Below, piece by piece: positions 28,992 through 33,328 of a stretch of DNA of 33,328 bases. Positions within the stretch are counted from its first letter, which is position 1; every line of letters starts with the position of its first letter. The DNA comes from a virus. The translations under genes and the position numbers were made by a program. The notes under the pieces were generated by a model. That model was not told the origin of the DNA. It was given only the letters and a program-made list of their open reading frames with translations, and did not search any database. The stretch covers positions 1 through 33,328 of IMG/VR virus record IMGVR_UViG_3300006789_000083, one strand, 5' to 3'.

Positions 28992-30901
28992 TGGCCCGTA
29001 AGACCCGTGTTGAACTGCATGAGCAGTACAAGCAGCGGTTGGATTTGGCGAAGCGGTTTCGGAACCATGAGGGTTACGAGAACACTTGGCGGCGACTGAA
29101 CGATTTGTACCGGGGCAAGCATTGGCCTGCCACGACTAGCACGAAGTCGGATTTGATTGCGGTCAATCTGGCGTTTTCGACTATCAATGTGATTGCGCCG
29201 TCTGTCGCCGTGAATCATCCGAAGATTGTGGTGAATGCCAATCAGCCGGAGGATGCTGACCGGGCGGTCTTTGTTGAAGCGGTGATGAACCATATGTGGC
29301 GACACCACGATTTCCGTCGCCCGTTCCGACGCGCTGTGAAGGATTTCTTGATTTTCGGCCACGGGTGGTTGAAAGTTGGTTGGCGGTTCACGGAACAAGA
29401 ACGCAGCATTTCTGATGCTGAACGTGACGACATGTACGATCAGGCGGTCATGGAGGCTGAGGAAGCCGCTATGGAAATGCCTGATATGGCTGGCGAAATG
29501 CCGACCGATGAGGACATCGCAGCGAATCTGCCTTCAACGATGCTTTCCATTGTTGAGGACCAGCCTTTCGTTGAAAGGGTCTCGCCTTACGACATGTATG
29601 TTGATCCTGAAGCAACCTGCATGGATGACATTGCGTGGATTGCTCAACGGATTGTCCGGCCTCTTGAAGATGTTCAAGCGGATAAACGGTATAAGCCTTC
29701 GGTTCGGAAGAAGTTGACCGCTGATGCCGGGTTGAATCCGGCGTATCAGGATCCTTATGATCGTTCGCAGTTCAATGCTGAAACCGACCGGGTTACGTTA
29801 TGGGAGTATTACGACATAGCGTCGAACACTATGGCGGTGTGTTCGGAAACTGGCGACGAGTTCCTGTTGGATCCGACGCCGATGCCGTATGCGTATGGGC
29901 ATCCGTTTGTGATGCTACGCAACTACGACATCCCCGATTTCTTCTATCCGGTGGGCGATCTGGAGTCCATTGAGTCTCTCCAGTTGGAGTTGGATAAGAC
30001 TCGTTCCCAGTTGATGAACGACCGGAAACGGTATGCCCGCAAGTACCTGTACCACGAGCGGTCGTTCGGGCCTGAAGGCCGCGAGGCTTTGGAATCGGAC
30101 ACTGATGGCCGTTTGGTTCCGGTGGTCGATGAGAACAAGCCTCTGAACGAGGTTGTTATTCCGATGCCGCAGGTGCCATTGAGCCCTGAGATCTATAACT
30201 ACAGCCAGATCATCACTGAAGACATCAATGTTGTTTCTGGTGTCAATGAGTATGCGCGCGGTCAGATGCCCGAGATTCGCCGCACGGCGACTGAGGCCAG
30301 CATTATTGCTGATGCGTCCAATGCGCGGGCAGCAGACAAGTTGGCCATTGTCGAAATCGCCATTGGCGATATTGCACGGCGGGTTCTTCAACTCCTTCAG
30401 CAGTACATGACGGGGGAGGCCATGACCCGGGTCGCTCAACGCGATGGCCAAGACATGTTTGTTGAGTATTCCCGCGACGACATCGTAGGTGAGTACGATT
30501 TTACTGTTGAAGGCGGTTCAACTCAGCCAATCAATGACACCATTCGTAAACAGCAGGCTGTTTCATTGCTGAATGCCATTGGCCCATTGGTTGGTACTGT
30601 CATTGACCCCGCCCAGTTGGCTGTTCATGTGCTACGGGAAGGGTTCAACATCAAGAACCCTGAGAAGTTCCTGATGCAGCAGCAGCCGCAAGCCCCCGTT
30701 GACCCCAATAGCCCAGATGGGGCACCTCCCCCGGGGCCAGAGCAGGCCGGCCCAATGGGGTCGGTCCCAATGGACCCAATGGCAATGGGGCAGCCCATTA
30801 CATCGCCAATAGATGGGGCGTTTGCCCCGACTGGCGGTGTCCCGCCTGAGTTGTTGGCTCAGTTGCAGAATCAAATGGGGCTAGAGTTACCTGCCCTCTA
30901 G
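28991..30901 (+). CDS. Portal protein
   Basis: The start at 28991 overlaps the previous stop (TAATG). The 636-residue protein has a portal-like N-terminal region (about 20-130, with NVIAPSVAVNHPKIVVNANQ), a stem and wing region that includes SPYDMYVDPEA, and a helical C-terminal half with NEYARGQMPEIRRTATEAS and many Ala/Gln helices. The C-terminus is Gly/Pro/Met rich. Its TAG ends at 30901, which is also the first base of the tmRNA-like acceptor stem. It would form the packaging vertex. Scaffold and capsid genes follow. Confidence 0.8.
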   Translation: MARKTRVELHEQYKQRLDLAKRFRNHEGYENTWRRLNDLYRGKHWPATTSTKSDLIAVNLAFSTINVIAPSVAVNHPKIVVNANQPEDADRAVFVEAVMNHMWRHHDFRRPFRRAVKDFLIFGHGWLKVGWRFTEQERSISDAERDDMYDQAVMEAEEAAMEMPDMAGEMPTDEDIAANLPSTMLSIVEDQPFVERVSPYDMYVDPEATCMDDIAWIAQRIVRPLEDVQADKRYKPSVRKKLTADAGLNPAYQDPYDRSQFNAETDRVTLWEYYDIASNTMAVCSETGDEFLLDPTPMPYAYGHPFVMLRNYDIPDFFYPVGDLESIESLQLELDKTRSQLMNDRKRYARKYLYHERSFGPEGREALESDTDGRLVPVVDENKPLNEVVIPMPQVPLSPEIYNYSQIITEDINVVSGVNEYARGQMPEIRRTATEASIIADASNARAADKLAIVEIAIGDIARRVLQLLQQYMTGEAMTRVAQRDGQDMFVEYSRDDIVGEYDFTVEGGSTQPINDTIRKQQAVSLLNAIGPLVGTVIDPAQLAVHVLREGFNIKNPEKFLMQQQPQAPVDPNSPDGAPPPGPEQAGPMGSVPMDPMAMGQPITSPIDGAFAPTGGVPPELLAQLQNQMGLELPAL

Positions 30902-30980
30902 GGGGTGAAATGGTTTCGACTCGCATGAAAGCCCCATGTGGGAGCGTGCGAGTACCGGGGTTCGACTCCCCGCACCTCCA
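30901..30980 (+). ncRNA. Compact tmRNA-like (tRNA-like domain) RNA
   Basis: The 5' strand GGGGGTG (30901-30907) pairs with CACCTCC (30973-30979) in a 7-bp acceptor stem with G3:U70 wobble, the alanyl-tRNA synthetase identity pair, and discriminator A at 30980. The 5' side reads TGGTTTCGACT, the conserved tmRNA start signature. CTCGCATG (30920-30927) and CGTGCGAG (30945-30952) form an 8-bp P2-like stem with one G:U. CGGGG, TTCGACT, CCCCG (30956-30972) is a perfect T arm. There is no D stem, no anticodon arm with U33 and no tag reading frame. The first G is shared with the portal stop. CCA is not encoded (ACGA follows). It is not a canonical tRNA or a full tmRNA. Confidence 0.75.
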
Positions 30981-31047
30981 CGATGTGGGACACACCCACC
31001 GTCCTATTAGGAGCAACCAGACGTACTGGACTCCCTAGGAGGGCATT

Positions 31048-31791
31048 GTGCCTGAAGACATGGATCTAACAGAATCCGCTGGTGCGGACACTCTGGAGGC
31101 TTCAACAGAGTTTACAACGGAACCTTCTGACACGGAGATGTACACCATCAAGGTGGACGGATCTGAGGAGGAGGTCAGTCTGAGTGAACTCCAGAACGGT
31201 TACCAACGTCAGGCGGATTACACCCGTAAGACGCAGGAGTTGGCAGCCGAACGGGAACGGTTACAGCAGGCGGAGACCATTGCTCAGGCATTGGAATCTG
31301 ATCCAGAGGGCACTCTGAGGGCGCTTGGTAGCGCATTCGGAGTTTCGGGCAATATGCCGGACGCACCACGCGAATCAGCCGATTCGGGAATGTGGGAAGA
31401 ACCGGACGATCCGATGGCTCAACGGTTGGCTCGCATTGAGTCGCAACTGGAACACCAGCAGTCCCTTACCCGTCAGCAGGCTTTAGACAAGGAAGTAACG
31501 GGGTTGAAAGACCGTTACGGCGATTTCGACGAGAACGCTTTGTTCTCTCATGCGTTGAAAGAGCGGATTCCGAACCTAGAGGCGGCTTACGCCCATATGA
31601 ACTTTGGAGAGGTTGCCGGTGCGGCAGCAAAACTTCAGGCTGATAAGGACGTAACTGAGGCCAAGAGAGATGCTTCCGTTGTTGCTGGTGGTAAAACCAC
31701 AGCATCAGGAGCAGTCGCAGCCAAGGGGTCTGATAAACCACCGTCTTCGATTCGGGAAGCGTTCAGCCTTGCGAAGCAGGCTCATACATAA
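31048..31791 (+). CDS. Scaffolding protein
   Basis: GTG 31048 is preceded by AGGAGGG with 5 bp spacing. The 247-residue protein has an acidic N-terminus, then IKVDGSEEEVSLSELQNGYQ and ADYTRKTQELAAER, a recurrent segment in phage scaffolding proteins, and a long helical middle. The C-terminus is Lys/Ser rich and ends before the capsid gene. Position between portal and major capsid protein, with high helix and charge, supports a scaffold that guides prohead assembly and is later removed. Confidence 0.75.
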   Translation: MPEDMDLTESAGADTLEASTEFTTEPSDTEMYTIKVDGSEEEVSLSELQNGYQRQADYTRKTQELAAERERLQQAETIAQALESDPEGTLRALGSAFGVSGNMPDAPRESADSGMWEEPDDPMAQRLARIESQLEHQQSLTRQQALDKEVTGLKDRYGDFDENALFSHALKERIPNLEAAYAHMNFGEVAGAAAKLQADKDVTEAKRDASVVAGGKTTASGAVAAKGSDKPPSSIREAFSLAKQAHT

Positions 31792-31823
31792 CCGACACAA
31801 ACAACTCTTAGGAGATAACAGTC

Positions 31824-32762
31824 ATGGCTGGTAACAGCAACTTTGACGAGATTCTCTCTACCACCCTGAACAACTACATCCCGAAGTTGACGGATAACGT
31901 GTTCACGGCTCGACCCCTGTTCTATGCGCTGACCAATGGTCAGTCGATCAGGCGAGTAAGTGGTGGAGCGAAGATCGTGGCTCCCATTCTTTATGGGACC
32001 AACAGCACCGCTGCTTCATACAGCGGAACCGACACCATTGCTACCACGGCTCAGACAGGCATTTCGGCTGCTGAGTTCAACTGGAAGCAGTACGCGGCCA
32101 CGGTGACCATTTCGGGCATTGAGGAAGCGAAGAACAACGGTGAGGCTCAGATCATCGACCTGCTGGAAGGCAAGATCTTCCAGACGCAGGAAACGATCAT
32201 CGAGAACCTGAACACCATGTTCTACGGTGATGGCACCGGCAACTCCGGCAAGGATTGGGAGGGCCTCGCGGCTCTTGTCGATGCTACCGGCACCGTTGGT
32301 GGGATTGATTCAACTGCATCAGGTAACGGCTTTTGGGCCTCTACCGAAACTGCCGTTGGTGGCGCAATAACGACCGCCAAGATGGCCACGATGTACAACA
32401 GCGTGTCTGTTGGCAACGATCAGCCGTCAATCATCATCACCACGCAGGATGTCTACGAGGACTACGAGGCCCTGTTGACGGATCAGATCCGTTACACAGA
32501 CACCGACGTAGCCGACGCGGGCTTCCAGAACCTGCTATTCAAGGGCGCCCCGGTGACCTTTGATTCGGCATGTACCTCTGGTGTCATGTACTACTTGAAC
32601 ACCAAGTACCTGCGCCTCGTTGGCCACACTGAGACTTGGTTCAAGCCAACGCCGTTCGTGCGGCCCACGGACACCGACGCTGTGTACAGCCAGATTCTGT
32701 GCTACGGCAACCTCACCGTCACCAACCGTGCCCGACAGGGCAAGTTGACCGGGATCTCCTAG
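31824..32762 (+). CDS. Major capsid protein (HK97-like fold)
   Basis: AGGAG lies upstream of the ATG. The 312-residue protein has the order of HK97-type capsids: a helical N-arm (LSTTLNNYIPKLTDNVFTARP), a spine and E-loop-like region (GGAKIVAPILYGTN), a P-domain with TISGIEEAKNNGEAQIIDLLEGK and ETIIENLNTMFYGDG, and A-domain beta strands with PSIIITTQDVYEDYEAL. It lies after portal and scaffold and before a strong terminator. There is no cleavage site evidence by eye. It is the main head protein. Confidence 0.88.
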   Translation: MAGNSNFDEILSTTLNNYIPKLTDNVFTARPLFYALTNGQSIRRVSGGAKIVAPILYGTNSTAASYSGTDTIATTAQTGISAAEFNWKQYAATVTISGIEEAKNNGEAQIIDLLEGKIFQTQETIIENLNTMFYGDGTGNSGKDWEGLAALVDATGTVGGIDSTASGNGFWASTETAVGGAITTAKMATMYNSVSVGNDQPSIIITTQDVYEDYEALLTDQIRYTDTDVADAGFQNLLFKGAPVTFDSACTSGVMYYLNTKYLRLVGHTETWFKPTPFVRPTDTDAVYSQILCYGNLTVTNRARQGKLTGIS

Positions 32763-32780
32763 ATCCCTGACCACAAATAG

Positions 32781-32827
32781 CCGGATGGCGGCGGCGTGGC
32801 ATGTAGCCGCGTCGTCGCCCCGGTTTT
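32781..32827 (+). terminator. Rho-independent terminator after capsid gene
   Basis: GGCGGCGGCGTGG (32787-32799) pairs with CCGCGTCGTCGCC (32807-32819), 13 bp with three G:U pairs, around a 7-nt loop. CCGG/CCGG pairs extend the base of the stem, with an AT bulge, and four T residues follow at 32824-32827. It lies 18 bp after the capsid stop and before the next gene. It would limit readthrough and help make capsid mRNA the most abundant. The following gene begins 14 bp later with GGAGG. Confidence 0.85.
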
Positions 32828-32841
32828 GATTCGGAGGATTC

Positions 32842-33102
32842 ATGGCGCGAGAGTTCGCTATTGCATACCGGGCTAATGGTCGCCCCGGGAATCAGCCAGC
32901 GGCTGGTGCCCGTGAAGTGCGTTCTGAACGGCATCCGGTATCCAGAGATCGGAACATCCAACGGGTGAATCCGACTCCAGCGAAAGAGCCGGCGCCAATG
33001 CTTCCTACGGCATGTGTAGCCCTGACCCGTGACGGTTCGCCCTGTAAGGCGTTGCCGATTACGGGCGGGGAACACTGTGTGTTTCACCGGAAGACTCTCT
33101 AG
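32842..33102 (+). CDS. Small protein with zinc-finger-like C-terminus (86 aa)
   Basis: The ATG is preceded by GGAGG. The C-terminal part has Cys58-x9-Cys68-x10-Cys79-x2-His82 (in CVALTRDGSPCKALP and CVFHR), which resembles the small phage zinc-finger DUF5763 type. The N-terminal half is Arg/Pro rich and disordered. Its stop overlaps the next start (TAGTG). It may be a structural accessory, and no function is known. Confidence 0.6.
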   Translation: MAREFAIAYRANGRPGNQPAAGAREVRSERHPVSRDRNIQRVNPTPAKEPAPMLPTACVALTRDGSPCKALPITGGEHCVFHRKTL

Positions 33103-33328
33103 TGCAGATTTCAGAGATGCGGTCTTATATCCGCAGCGTTGTAGATATTGATTCAACTGACATCTCTGATGACACAATGAACCGGTTTCTGGGCGAAGGC
33201 TACGACCAGATTTGCTATTCGGAAAAGCGTTGGCCGTTCTTCGAGGTCGAAACGACCTTTAGCACGGTGGCCGACACCAAGGATTATTCATTGGCGACTG
33301 TGGGCGCCAGTGTCACCAATGGGCTTCA
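33102..33328 (+). CDS. Head-tail adaptor/neck protein, 3' truncated by window
   Basis: GTG 33102 overlaps the previous TAG (TAGTG). The 75 visible residues have ISEMRSYIRSVVD, SDDTMNRFLGEGYDQI and KRWPFFEVETTFSTVADTK. This order (short helices, then a W-P-F-F-E strand) is typical of phage head-completion or adaptor proteins encoded after the capsid gene. The C-terminus lies outside the window. Confidence 0.65.
   Translation, partial: MQISEMRSYIRSVVDIDSTDISDDTMNRFLGEGYDQICYSEKRWPFFEVETTFSTVADTKDYSLATVGASVTNGL

Noticed and set aside
30901-30980. Ordinary tRNA-Ala (AGC) reading of the RNA
   Set aside because: An alternative 5-bp arm would put AGC in a loop, but position 33 is A rather than U, there is no D stem, the variable region would be 16 nt, and it destroys the stronger 8-bp P2-like stem. 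The tmRNA start signature also fits better.
30940-30983. Phage attachment site matching the 3' end of host ssrA
   Set aside because: Integration sites normally keep only the 3' end of the host gene. Here the 5' acceptor strand and tmRNA start are also present within 80 nt, and no integrase is visible. It cannot be excluded outright without host sequence.

Overview
This window is most of a tailed double-stranded DNA bacteriophage genome, cut inside the morphogenesis genes at both ends. An actinobacterial host is the best inference. The evidence is a WhiB-type iron-sulfur regulator (a family confined to Actinobacteria and their phages), an r1t-type holin, and a tmRNA-like RNA whose 5' signature GGTTTCGACT resembles actinobacterial ssrA. 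Large coiled-coil proteins between the tail-fibre genes and the lysis genes look like ejected internal virion proteins, which suggests a podovirus-like particle. No integrase or excision gene is visible. The right end (capsid, then a neck or adaptor protein) would run naturally into the left end (tail-fibre genes), as expected for a circularly permuted genome cut arbitrarily.

Layout. (1) 1-4.7 kb, plus: tail-fibre paralogues, a tail-assembly chaperone and small virion proteins. (2) 2.1-9.7 kb, plus: three probable internal or ejection proteins of 140, 727 and 1669 aa. (3) 9.8-11.2 kb, plus: lysis cassette (amidase endolysin, small acidic protein, r1t holin) and a small unknown. (4) 11.2-17.9 kb, minus: replication and recombination block with an HTH-Nmad1-like fusion, a possible nuclease, RusA resolvase, AEP-type primase, DnaB/RecA-fold ATPase, WhiB and a Cas4/RecB-like nuclease, probably driven from a promoter at about 18.0 kb just after a strong terminator. 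(5) 18.1-24.9 kb, minus: many small proteins, several with zinc-ribbon cysteine pairs, in translationally coupled groups separated by GC-rich hairpins and ending upstream in a MoxR/CobS-like AAA+ ATPase paired with a companion protein. (6) 24.9-25.4 kb: noncoding divergent hub with a 14-bp palindrome, C-tracts and G-quadruplex potential. (7) 25.4-33.3 kb, plus: small terminase, a two-gene large terminase, portal, an 80-nt tmRNA-like RNA, scaffold, major capsid protein, a strong terminator, a zinc-finger protein and an adaptor.

Gene starts are almost all chained by ATGA, TGATG, TAATG or TAGTG overlaps, and I used these to correct over-extended starts and to recover small genes of 33-51 codons.

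The most unusual element is the RNA at 30901-30980. It has a 7-bp acceptor stem with G3:U70, discriminator A73, a perfect T arm and the tmRNA 5' signature, but the whole mRNA-like and tag-coding part is replaced by an 8-bp P2-like stem. Other notable points are an approximately sixfold excess of CATTGG/CCAATG, the split terminase, the AAA+ pair, the HTH-Nmad1 fusion and repeated intergenic modules in the early region.
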